The notes beneath the pieces were generated by a model. It was not told the origin of the DNA. It ran no database searches and saw only the letters and a program-made list of their open reading frames with translations. Of a DNA stretch of 29,550 nucleotides, positions 16,623 through 24,666 are shown in pieces. The DNA comes from a virus, in IMG/VR virus record IMGVR_UViG_3300032224_001278, positions 1-29,550 of that record, one strand, 5' to 3'. The position numbers were made by a program, and so were the translations under genes. The stretch's first letter is position 1. Each line of letters starts with the position of its first letter.

Positions 16623-19463
16623 TTAATTGATTGAAATTGTATAATTATCTTCTGTCATAATAAAATAGCCATTTTCTGTTGTTAGTTGTGGCACATATTG
16701 TTGACCACTAATTGAACCAAATAAAAATACATCTTGTGCGCCAGCGCCTATTACTCTATTTACACTAACATTTCCTGATGCTGCATAAGTTAAATTATTA
16801 GTTACTGTAATTACTTTTGTACCATAATTAATGGAAGAAATTAATCTTACTTGATTATTAACCTTAACATAGTCACCAACATGAATTATATCCATCATAG
16901 GATTGTTGGCGTCAGTATAAATTCCATTATTAATTACATTATACGAACTTGTATATATGCTTGATATATTTATCTTATTCTGGCCAATGTTTGCTGTTGC
17001 ACTGGCTACATTTGCAAAAGTTAACCAAACATTATCTTTAATTGTTATTGTGTTTGCAACATAATTTACTGTATTAATTTCAGAAAATACACTTCCAGTA
17101 AAACTGATGGTGGTATTTGGAAATATAAATGTTCCAATGTTTGCACCAAACAAGTTATCAAATTTAATAATATTACTACTCAATACAGAAAAATCTCCAT
17201 AAGAAGTTATCAGAGCATTTGAAGAATTTGCTTGAGTATTATAATATAAAGTATGTGAATTAGCAAAACCACTATCTGTAGTTAAATCAATGTAATTATT
17301 AGATTTCAAAGCATATCTACCAATAACTTTCATACCAGTTGGATGCACTAAATTTAACAATGTTGTTCTATATTTGTCTATCTCTTTTTCTAATGTGATT
17401 TGATAAGTGTAGTTATTATAGTTTTCATTTTGAAGAACATTAAATGAGCTTGGTTGTCCTGTGGTGTCTAAGTATTGTCCTTGACTAATTACCAGACCAT
17501 TTAAGAAAGATGCATTTGCTTTTGCTGTACCATCTCCGTAAGTAATTACACCACTCTCATTAAATCTTGTAAGCACATTAAATGTAGGATATTGATTAGA
17601 CATATCCATTACAATAGTTTTATTATCAACTTTAATTTTTGATCCAAAAACCGGAAGAGAATTATAATTATAAGTTCTTAATCTCCAAAGTGATTGTATT
17701 GGATCAGCAAAAGGCACTAATAATTTTATATCTGAAACAGTAGATTGATATGTAAAAATTGTATTACTTGTACCTTGATAAACTATATCACCAGACTGAG
17801 GTAAATTAGAGACTATAACATTTGATACAACAATATCTTGAACTTTTAATGAAACATTAGGTGCTGCAATGTAATCTTCACCATATTCAAGTAAAGTAAT
17901 TGATGTAATAGAACCGACACGGTCAACTGAAACATCAAATTCTGCACCAGAACCTAATACTCCTGTTACAACTAATTCAGCATTAGATGCTGCCACATTC
18001 GCTGAAGTAATTGAAAGTGTTGGTAAATTAGTTGGCCGGTAACCCATACCACCTAATGGTAGTCTTTGTGGGTTACCTAAGGGTAAAACATATGAGACAG
18101 CTGTTATTGCACCATTTGAATTTACATTTATTACATTTGCACGTGCTCCAAATCCAGAACCTCCAATAATATTAATTTTATCATTGGCTACATAACCAAC
18201 ACCACTATTGACAATTCTTATTGGAGACAAAATTCCTAAACTTGCTAAATTTCCTTGTGATGCACCATATTCTGTATCATAATAAGACCTAGCCTGAACT
18301 GTAGGTAATTGTGTAATACCGCCACCAGAATTTTGTACAATTACAGAAGAAATAGGATTTGTTGAAAATGAAAGAAATGTAAATGCATTTGCTAAAGTTG
18401 TGGATGTATTTGAATTTGCTACATTAGAAAAGAAATAATTTGTATTTCCAAGCACTACTGAGGTTTTGAGTCCAATAAAATCAACAGGAATACTTACATT
18501 GGCAGTATTTGCTGCGCTTGGGTCAAAACTACCAATAATTGCAAGAGCTCCACCGCCGTTTGTTATTTCAATTACGGAATTTGGATATGGACGAAATCCA
18601 TAACCACCATTAGTTACATTGATACGCTGTATAGAACCTGAAGTGGTTGTTCCTACAATAGCAGTTGCGCCCATACCTGTTGGTGAATTTAATCCACCTT
18701 CAATAACTACCGGATCACCAGGACGATATAAGAGACCCCTAAGCGTTGGACTTATTTTTAATTGACTAATCTGACCAACTATTTTAGACCTCAGTATCGT
18801 TGCGCCTGGTGTCGTGGAAGTAACTATCTTACCATCTTTGAAGTATACATCTTGATTGTTTGAATCCACAACTCTAGAAATTTCACCAGATTGGAACAAT
18901 CGTTGAATGTCAGAAATAAAAACTTCAGCTTTGGCACCAGTTATAGTCGCCGTTTCAATAGTTGCAATTGACTTGGTTGTTTCACCTATAATTCTTAATT
19001 GACTAGTTGTCAAATAATTTAGGCTATCACTAGCCAATTTCAAACTTTTAGCCACATACCATTTACCAGAAGATGCTTTTAATACAGCATCTTTTGTATA
19101 AAAGAAATCAACATCAGAATTATATAAAATTCTAAACAAAAATTGAAATGATGCTGGCGTACCTTTAGATTGGTATAGTTCTTTGGCAATTTTAATGACT
19201 TTTTGTTTATCTGCCAATATTTCAGTTGGAAAATAAGATAGAAAATCATTATAGAAATAATCTAAAAATTCAGTAGTTGTTTCATCAATGTCTTTATAAT
19301 TTAATAAATTTTTAGTGCGGTCAGTAACATTATTTGTTTCTTCTAACCATTCATAATATGCTTGTAAAAACAATACAAAATTTGAATAGTCAGGATTATC
19401 CCGAATAAATTCAGGTAATTGTGATGGAACTAATAAAGATGTTTTTTGGCCTGATTCTATCAT
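16623..19463 (-). CDS. gp7: Baseplate wedge protein gp7 with rearranged architecture
   Basis: 946 residues. Residues about 20-120 (NFVLFLQAYYEWL, then YQSKGTPASFQFLFRILYNS) match the region late in T4 gp7 reading YSTKGIEASYKFLFKVLYNE. Residues about 687-716, ending LVHPTGMKVIG, match the T4 segment RFVHPVGFGF. In T4, as I recall it, these blocks are only about 85-105 residues apart and are preceded by roughly 650 residues. Here that long N-terminal part is absent and more than 500 residues separate the blocks, largely GGxGY-type beta modules (about 235-545). gp7 ties the wedge together with gp8, gp10 and gp6. The ATG overlaps the gp6 stop (ATGA), giving tight coupling. The assignment rests on remembered T4 sequence and gene order. 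Confidence 0.85.
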   Translation of the reverse strand: MIESGQKTSLLVPSQLPEFIRDNPDYSNFVLFLQAYYEWLEETNNVTDRTKNLLNYKDIDETTTEFLDYFYNDFLSYFPTEILADKQKVIKIAKELYQSKGTPASFQFLFRILYNSDVDFFYTKDAVLKASSGKWYVAKSLKLASDSLNYLTTSQLRIIGETTKSIATIETATITGAKAEVFISDIQRLFQSGEISRVVDSNNQDVYFKDGKIVTSTTPGATILRSKIVGQISQLKISPTLRGLLYRPGDPVVIEGGLNSPTGMGATAIVGTTTSGSIQRINVTNGGYGFRPYPNSVIEITNGGGALAIIGSFDPSAANTANVSIPVDFIGLKTSVVLGNTNYFFSNVANSNTSTTLANAFTFLSFSTNPISSVIVQNSGGGITQLPTVQARSYYDTEYGASQGNLASLGILSPIRIVNSGVGYVANDKINIIGGSGFGARANVINVNSNGAITAVSYVLPLGNPQRLPLGGMGYRPTNLPTLSITSANVAASNAELVVTGVLGSGAEFDVSVDRVGSITSITLLEYGEDYIAAPNVSLKVQDIVVSNVIVSNLPQSGDIVYQGTSNTIFTYQSTVSDIKLLVPFADPIQSLWRLRTYNYNSLPVFGSKIKVDNKTIVMDMSNQYPTFNVLTRFNESGVITYGDGTAKANASFLNGLVISQGQYLDTTGQPSSFNVLQNENYNNYTYQITLEKEIDKYRTTLLNLVHPTGMKVIGRYALKSNNYIDLTTDSGFANSHTLYYNTQANSSNALITSYGDFSVLSSNIIKFDNLFGANIGTFIFPNTTISFTGSVFSEINTVNYVANTITIKDNVWLTFANVASATANIGQNKINISSIYTSSYNVINNGIYTDANNPMMDIIHVGDYVKVNNQVRLISSINYGTKVITVTNNLTYAASGNVSVNRVIGAGAQDVFLFGSISGQQYVPQLTTENGYFIMTEDNYTISIN

Positions 19464-21544
19464 GTTTTGGCTGTAACATTAACTGTTATGGCTTGTGAAT
19501 CAAAAGGATCAATTGTAATAATTTTATTATATGATGAAGATATAATTGATGAACTTGGTGTTACTATAATTGAAAATTGACCTAATGGATCGGCAACATT
19601 ATAAGGAGCAAAAGAATTTAATGTGATTGAACCTTTTTGATAATCTACAGTACCTATATTAGAATTTATTATAGTTTTAACTTGAGTAGTATTGTTATAA
19701 TAAGTTCTTAAAGTTCCATAACGACCAGATAGGTTAGCAATCGCAGCACCATTTTGACCAGAAGTATCTCCGTCTGCTGTAGTAATTACTACCAATGCAC
19801 TAGTATAACCATTACCACCATCATCCACAACAATACTTGTTATGTAACCAGTTCCAGAAACTACAGCATGAGCAGTAGCACCAGTACCATCACCTAAGAT
19901 TGTAACAATTGGTGCTGTCGTATAACTAAAACCAGGATTAATAACAGAAATGGTTTCTACTGAATTTGTAGATGACGGCACTTCTTCAATATAAACACCT
20001 TCAATAATTGTAGCTAAATTAATCGTATCTCTGAATGACATAGCAGGATAACTACTGATACCAGTTGTATACCTATTTGTCTGTAACGGAGTATCAAAAT
20101 ATAAATTATATGTTGTTGGGTTAGTTAAATTAGGTAAGAATTTTTTCTGTAATTGTAACTTATATTCACTTGAGAGTATTGCTGGACTATAATTTTGAAC
20201 AGCAGTTAATAACTCATATGAATTAAATGTAGAATTGAATGTATTTAAGGTATTATTACCAAAATTTTGTATAGCAGTCTTTACACCTTCAGCAATTTGT
20301 GTTGATGTTTGTGATGTTTTAGTTTGGTCATATACCAAATTAACAACTAATTTAAGGTAAGTGTAATCAGGATCCACTATTGTAGGAGTAACTGTTACTA
20401 CTGAAATTGGATTAATTACATCAGCAATGATTCTTTGTTTTTGTGTTGCAGTTAAACTGTAAGCACCTGTTGGTTTTATAGAAACAAACACTTGTCCATA
20501 AATTGGTGGATTGTTTTCTTCTCCACCCCAAACACTTACGGCATCAAAACTATAACCTAAATGATTCTGTTGAATTGCAGTGATATAATCGTTTTTACTG
20601 ACGGCACGACCTTGTGCTGCAAATGATTTTGGTGCTTGGAATTTAATTGAATCAATACTTTCTTTCCCACCACCTTGAGAGGCTGCAGTTACAGATGTTG
20701 TGGTTGTATTTGAATAACCACCAACTGTACTCATAATTACAAAACTATTGGCGCCAGCAGATGCAGTACCTTGTGTAACAACATAGGATAAGTTTACAAT
20801 ATTACCATTTGATAATTTTTTACCTAGTATACCATCACCAAAATACACTTGATATGTTCCAGATAAACTTTCTTGTAAAAAATATACTTCAGATTTACCA
20901 TCTAAAGTTAAATAGTTAGTTGCTGGTGTATATGTTGCTGAATAGTTATTTGCTGATGATACCTGTACCGTGACTGTTAATGTTGAAGAATCTACAGTCG
21001 TTTCTGGTATTTCAAAAATGTATTTTGGATTTGTTGTATCATCTACAGTATAAGACAAAGTTGAAGTTAATCCTTGTTTGATTTCAACATCTTCAAATAA
21101 AGCAACATTAGTTGTTAAATTTGTATTTACTGTCTTAGCACCTGAAGTAACAAAACTATATGTCACACCATCAATTGCTTCAGAAATAAAAGGAGTAAAT
21201 TTAGGTAGAGTTAATGAAGCAGTAGTAACATTACCAACTTGTAACTTAATTGTTGCGGACGGTGCAATTGCCGACCGTGGTGTATAATTTAATATTTTAG
21301 ATTGTGAAACGACAGATGACCTTAATAATGCTGTGTCCAAGAACATTTCATTGGCAACCATATTGGTGTAATAAGCATTATACTGTGTGTTGTATGCCAA
21401 AATATCTAAAAGAACATTGAGAGCCGAACCTTCATAATTATAATCTTTTAATACATCCTGAGATTGTAAGAATGTTTTTAAGTTGGTCTTGATGTTATTA
21501 AAATCCAAATCCGTAACTTGGATATTACTATTTGCCCCAGCCAT
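19460..21544 (-). CDS. gp6: Baseplate wedge subunit gp6 (baseplate J-like)
   Basis: 694 residues, close to the 660 of T4 gp6. The N-terminus (DLDFNNIKTNLKTFLQSQDV, then GSALNVLLDILAYNTQYNAY and MVANEMFLDTALLRSSVVSQ) is the signature of gp6, and the YFGDGILGKKLSNGNIV block at about 233-250 is the baseplate J motif. gp6 dimers form the inner ring of the baseplate iris and bind gp25 and gp53. Residues about 530-611 hold two GFSY/GNGY repeats of the module also found in gp7, gp8 and the 2,107-residue protein. It starts one base after the gp25 stop with an AGAGAG ribosome site inside gp25, and ends in an ATGA overlap with gp7. Confidence 0.95.
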   Translation of the reverse strand: MAGANSNIQVTDLDFNNIKTNLKTFLQSQDVLKDYNYEGSALNVLLDILAYNTQYNAYYTNMVANEMFLDTALLRSSVVSQSKILNYTPRSAIAPSATIKLQVGNVTTASLTLPKFTPFISEAIDGVTYSFVTSGAKTVNTNLTTNVALFEDVEIKQGLTSTLSYTVDDTTNPKYIFEIPETTVDSSTLTVTVQVSSANNYSATYTPATNYLTLDGKSEVYFLQESLSGTYQVYFGDGILGKKLSNGNIVNLSYVVTQGTASAGANSFVIMSTVGGYSNTTTTSVTAASQGGGKESIDSIKFQAPKSFAAQGRAVSKNDYITAIQQNHLGYSFDAVSVWGGEENNPPIYGQVFVSIKPTGAYSLTATQKQRIIADVINPISVVTVTPTIVDPDYTYLKLVVNLVYDQTKTSQTSTQIAEGVKTAIQNFGNNTLNTFNSTFNSYELLTAVQNYSPAILSSEYKLQLQKKFLPNLTNPTTYNLYFDTPLQTNRYTTGISSYPAMSFRDTINLATIIEGVYIEEVPSSTNSVETISVINPGFSYTTAPIVTILGDGTGATAHAVVSGTGYITSIVVDDGGNGYTSALVVITTADGDTSGQNGAAIANLSGRYGTLRTYYNNTTQVKTIINSNIGTVDYQKGSITLNSFAPYNVADPLGQFSIIVTPSSSIISSSYNKIITIDPFDSQAITVNVTAKT

Positions 21545-21545
21545 G

Positions 21546-21938
21546 TTATCTATTTCTCTCTAAAAGAAGTGTTACTGTTGTTGGTAGTGTTGAGTTCTCT
21601 ATAAAAAAACTTAAAGTAACATTATAAGCATTGTAATCTGGTTGAGAAGTAACCGACACACTTTGTATGGATGCTCTAGGTTCATAGTTCTTTATAGTAT
21701 TTGTTATTTCAGTTTCCAAAGCACTTGATGTCAGAGGAGAAATAGGTTCAAACAATAAAGCATTCAAATTGGCACCTAAATCTGGATTAAAAGGTCTTTC
21801 ATAATGATTTGTGGATAATAAGTTGCGTATTGACCGTATAACTGCTTGTCCATCAAAACTAAGAGCAACATCTGCCGTTACGGGTTTCTTCGTAAAGGTG
21901 AAATCTATGTCTGAATAAATCTTAGATAAAGTTGCCAT
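21546..21938 (-). CDS. gp25: Baseplate wedge subunit gp25
   Basis: 130 residues, the usual size of the gp25/GPW family (T4 gp25, type VI secretion TssE). Family marks are YSDIDFTF near the start, VIRSIRNLL, the ERPFNPDLGANLNALLFEP block at 47-65 and the invariant Glu-Pro-Arg at residues 86-88. gp25 sits in the inner baseplate with gp6 and gp53 and is thought to nucleate sheath polymerisation. It lies directly before gp6 with one base between. Confidence 0.96.
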   Translation of the reverse strand: MATLSKIYSDIDFTFTKKPVTADVALSFDGQAVIRSIRNLLSTNHYERPFNPDLGANLNALLFEPISPLTSSALETEITNTIKNYEPRASIQSVSVTSQPDYNAYNVTLSFFIENSTLPTTVTLLLERNR

Positions 21939-21953
21939 TGTTTATTTATCTGC

Positions 21954-22784
21954 TTAGGATGGGTTAATTCTTGAAATTAACTTTGGACTGCCAATAAAAT
22001 TCTCAAGTAAATAAGTTTGAGTTTCTCCCATACCTGTAAATTGTCTGGTTGTATTGTACTTATTGATAGTCGTTTGAATATTTCCATAAAATGTTACATC
22101 ATTTGCCTGTCTACTAGTCAAGTAAACATTAGTATTTGATAAGTCTGTAGTAATTTGAGTAATCTGAGAATTGCTTAAATTTGATGTATTTGATGTAAAT
22201 CCAGTTTCAGGATCAGTATTTGATGAGATACTATTGGCTATTAGTATAATGTAGCTATTAACTGTATTTGAATAATCACGAATTTGTGGATTAACTAAAA
22301 TGCTAGTAAAGCTACCAAGAATTGGTGAACTATTAGTAATATTATCAGTTTGATTGACGATATATAGAACTTGCTTACCATAGTTCATAGCCATTTCATA
22401 ATAAGGATTTATCAAATCTTGACCTTCAAATGGCGTTAGACCTGATAACCTATTGGTATGTTGCATAAACGAATTAGCTGTAGAGGATAAAGAAACGGAT
22501 GCCGGATAAACTACGGTATTCAGGTTACTAACATTTGCAGTTAAAGTTATAATAGAATTGGCTGAATTCCAAATAATTTGTGTAGAATTTGCAACTGGAT
22601 TTTGAAAATAACCATTAACACTATTATTAGCAATATCTTGTGCTTGCCATGAACTAATGATAGCTGGTGTAGAATTCAAATGTTCTTGTACATCAGCTGA
22701 TAATGCCAATACATCATTATTAGGATCGGTAAAATTATATCCTAATGTAGCATAAACGCCTGTTGCATTATTTACTTGTGCCAT
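21954..22784 (-). CDS. Conserved virion-type protein, 276 residues, unknown role
   Basis: Asn/Ser/Thr-rich soluble protein with no signal peptide or enzyme motif. It has alternating helical stretches (for example NPYYEMAMNYGKQVLYIVNQ near 127-146) and a C-terminal tail FTGMGETQTYLLENFIGSPK. It lies between the gp5-type spike and gp25, with 12 bases before it and 15 after, and an AGGAAAA ribosome site. T4 has no counterpart in this position apart from small gp5.4, which this does not resemble. Context suggests a baseplate hub or inner-wedge component. I do not recognise a named family. Confidence 0.75.
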   Translation of the reverse strand: MAQVNNATGVYATLGYNFTDPNNDVLALSADVQEHLNSTPAIISSWQAQDIANNSVNGYFQNPVANSTQIIWNSANSIITLTANVSNLNTVVYPASVSLSSTANSFMQHTNRLSGLTPFEGQDLINPYYEMAMNYGKQVLYIVNQTDNITNSSPILGSFTSILVNPQIRDYSNTVNSYIILIANSISSNTDPETGFTSNTSNLSNSQITQITTDLSNTNVYLTSRQANDVTFYGNIQTTINKYNTTRQFTGMGETQTYLLENFIGSPKLISRINPS

Positions 22785-22796
22785 TATTTAATTTTC

Positions 22797-23597
22797 CTAA
22801 ATCATTTTAAGTAGAGGTGGACTTGTGGGTCCTTTTGGTGAATTATGTATATGAAAATTATGTAAATTTTTATTAATTATATCTGTCATTAATACAGCAC
22901 TCATTGTTCCAAACTTTGCATTAGGAGCAGACACGACACCGGGAATAGCAACATTCACAGGAAATCCAACAGTTAATCCACCAGGAGAAACAAATCCTAA
23001 TGCTCCAGCATAAACACCAGACAATGGTCCAGAGTTTACACGACCTTTAGAATCTATTTGGTCTGCCACTAATTGACCCTTTATCATTAAATCTCCAGAT
23101 AAAATTACATCACCACCAACACTAACAAATAAAGAACCTCCAAAATCTGGATTTGAAGTTATTGACATATCATAGTCAGATAACAATTTTATACCTTCCA
23201 AACCACGACATCTTTGTGTCATGTTACCACGAACTTCCATATTGTAATCACCATCAATTCTTTCATTTTTATTTCCTAAAACATGAATATTTGAATCGCC
23301 ATTTATAGTGATGTTACAAGTACCATTAATTTGAACATTCTTATCTTTGATTGTAATTTCATATCCATCACCATAAACCTTATGAACTTCATCACCATTT
23401 GGGTGCATTTCAATAAAAGTTCCAGAGCGGTGATTTAATCTAATTCGTTCACGAGCTGGTGTATCATCCATTTCAAATGTATGGCCAGATTCAGTTTGTG
23501 TTATATTATTATAAGGATAAACTGGTGGTGTTTCTGTACTGGCCGGTGATGGAGGTTCGCTCCAAGAACCATCTGCAATTGGTGGTTTTGTACTCAT
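22797..23597 (-). CDS. gp5-type beta-helix central spike with HxH tip
   Basis: 266 residues. After a Pro-rich N-terminal segment, residues about 38-125 have TGHTFEMDDT-like, then R-LNHRSGTFIEMHPNGDEV and strand-turn repeats (DGYEITIKDKNVQINGT, NITINGDSNIHVLG, DGDYNMEVRGNMTQ). These are the pattern of the gp5 C-terminal triple-stranded beta-helix and of related VgrG/gpV spikes. The C-terminus has His246, His249 and His251 (HNFHIHN) followed by KGPTSPP, resembling the HxH...G-x-T-x-x-P apex that binds an iron ion in P2 gpV-type spikes. There is no OB-fold or lysozyme domain. Trimeric membrane-piercing needle is inferred. It starts 8 bases after the 252-residue protein, with an AGGA site. Confidence 0.85.
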   Translation of the reverse strand: MSTKPPIADGSWSEPPSPASTETPPVYPYNNITQTESGHTFEMDDTPARERIRLNHRSGTFIEMHPNGDEVHKVYGDGYEITIKDKNVQINGTCNITINGDSNIHVLGNKNERIDGDYNMEVRGNMTQRCRGLEGIKLLSDYDMSITSNPDFGGSLFVSVGGDVILSGDLMIKGQLVADQIDSKGRVNSGPLSGVYAGALGFVSPGGLTVGFPVNVAIPGVVSAPNAKFGTMSAVLMTDIINKNLHNFHIHNSPKGPTSPPLLKMI

Positions 23598-23605
23598 AAT
23601 TTATC

Positions 23606-24364
23606 CTATGGTTGCTTCGTTTTCTGATTTCCTGCATTAATCGTTTCAGCTGAAGGTAATGAATCAAAATAACCAGTAATAGCTTCACCTGCAGCCGCCA
23701 CACTTTCAGCACTAGGTGGTGCAGAGATTGCAGCTGCAATATTTGTTGGAAGACCAACAACTGCACTCGTAATTGCTGTTGCTGAATTGATAGCTGTTTG
23801 TGCTACTTCTTTAGCGGCATTTAGAGTATCTCCTAAACCGCCACTATTACCACCAAAAACATCTGAAAAAATACCAGATAATAATTGATATAATCTACTC
23901 AAACAATCTTGAAATAATGCCAAAAGTTTTGCTGGTAAACTTAAAATCCATGCAATAGTTGCATTAAGATATTGTGTATATTTAATAACATATTTTTGAA
24001 AATCTTGAATTGGTTTTAAAACTTTTTTTGTATAATATTTAATTTCCGCTTTGATTTCTTTAAGTATTGATACTAAACTAGATGCTTCACCTGTAGGATC
24101 AAAACCTAAAGCTTTAATTACAGCATTAACCGCATCTCGAATATTCTGTGATTGTGAGTTTACAAATTCTTTTAATCCAAGATTTTTTATTAACTCTTGA
24201 CTAATACCACAATTATGTGATAAACTATTATTAGACTTATCAATATTTGTGTTAGCCATTTGGCTTCTGGCCAGACCGGGTATAGTTGGTTGACCAGATG
24301 TTCTATTATTGCCTGCAAATGGTGAAAGTAAATTAGTATTTCCTACTATGGGTAAAGTGCTCAT
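23606..24364 (-). CDS. Hub-associated protein with hydrophobic helices, in the gp5 lysozyme position
   Basis: 252 residues, not a recognised enzyme. The N-terminus is Asn/Ser-rich and includes LSHNCGISQELIKNLG. Helices follow at about 65-130, then a strongly hydrophobic stretch at about 132-170 (LNATIAWILSLPAKLLALF, then LSRLYQLLSGIFSDVFGG) and an Ala-rich helix at 190-213. Lysozyme-like Glu/Asp motifs are not apparent. It lies between the OB-fold and spike genes, 8 bases from each, with a strong AGGAG site. Similar proteins in this position occur, as I recall, in cyanophages without known function. Options are a hub plug or adaptor, a membrane-active factor delivered with the spike, or a tape-measure partner. 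The membrane idea rests only on hydrophobicity. Confidence 0.72.
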   Translation of the reverse strand: MSTLPIVGNTNLLSPFAGNNRTSGQPTIPGLARSQMANTNIDKSNNSLSHNCGISQELIKNLGLKEFVNSQSQNIRDAVNAVIKALGFDPTGEASSLVSILKEIKAEIKYYTKKVLKPIQDFQKYVIKYTQYLNATIAWILSLPAKLLALFQDCLSRLYQLLSGIFSDVFGGNSGGLGDTLNAAKEVAQTAINSATAITSAVVGLPTNIAAAISAPPSAESVAAAGEAITGYFDSLPSAETINAGNQKTKQP

Positions 24365-24372
24365 TTTATCTC

Positions 24373-24666
24373 CTATTGTTGAAGTCCAGGTAGAACACCC
24401 ATCATAATTGGTGATTGACCTGACATACCATCAGTAAAAAAACCAACAATCCATTCACCCAATTCAGGTACTGAAAATGATTTAGAATTGTTTAGTGCAT
24501 ACATTGGTTGTGCCCAAGGTAAATCTTTTGTTGGTAAATCAATTTTATTACTTGTGTGCCATCCAAAAATGCGAATCTGGCATCGGCCTAATCCCAATGG
24601 ATCAGCACGATTTTCAATAACTCCTATGAACCAAACAAAACCGTCTTTACCTAGAAAATTTTCCAT
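24373..24666 (-). CDS. Stand-alone gp5-type OB-fold hub protein
   Basis: 97 residues that match only the N-terminal OB-fold of T4 gp5: FVWFIGVIENRADPLGLGRC, then RIFGWHT, LPTKDLPWAQPMYA, GEWIVGFFTDG and QSPIMMGVLPG. In T4 this domain binds the gp27 trimer and is fused to a lysozyme and a beta-helix; here the protein stops after the OB fold with a TAG. The ATG shares one base with the stop of the gp27-like gene, so partner proteins are made from coupled cistrons. Role inferred: link between the gp27-like hub and the separate spike. Confidence 0.9.
   Translation of the reverse strand: MENFLGKDGFVWFIGVIENRADPLGLGRCQIRIFGWHTSNKIDLPTKDLPWAQPMYALNNSKSFSVPELGEWIVGFFTDGMSGQSPIMMGVLPGLQQ

Noticed and set aside
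21943-21950. GATAAATA just before the gp25 start as a late promoter
   Set aside because: Ends only 4 bases before the ATG, so transcription would begin inside the start codon region and leave no leader.
23509-23766. Minus-strand 85-codon frame bridging two genes
   Set aside because: Wrong frame over the end of the 252-codon gene and the start of the spike gene, both of which have good starts and ribosome sites.
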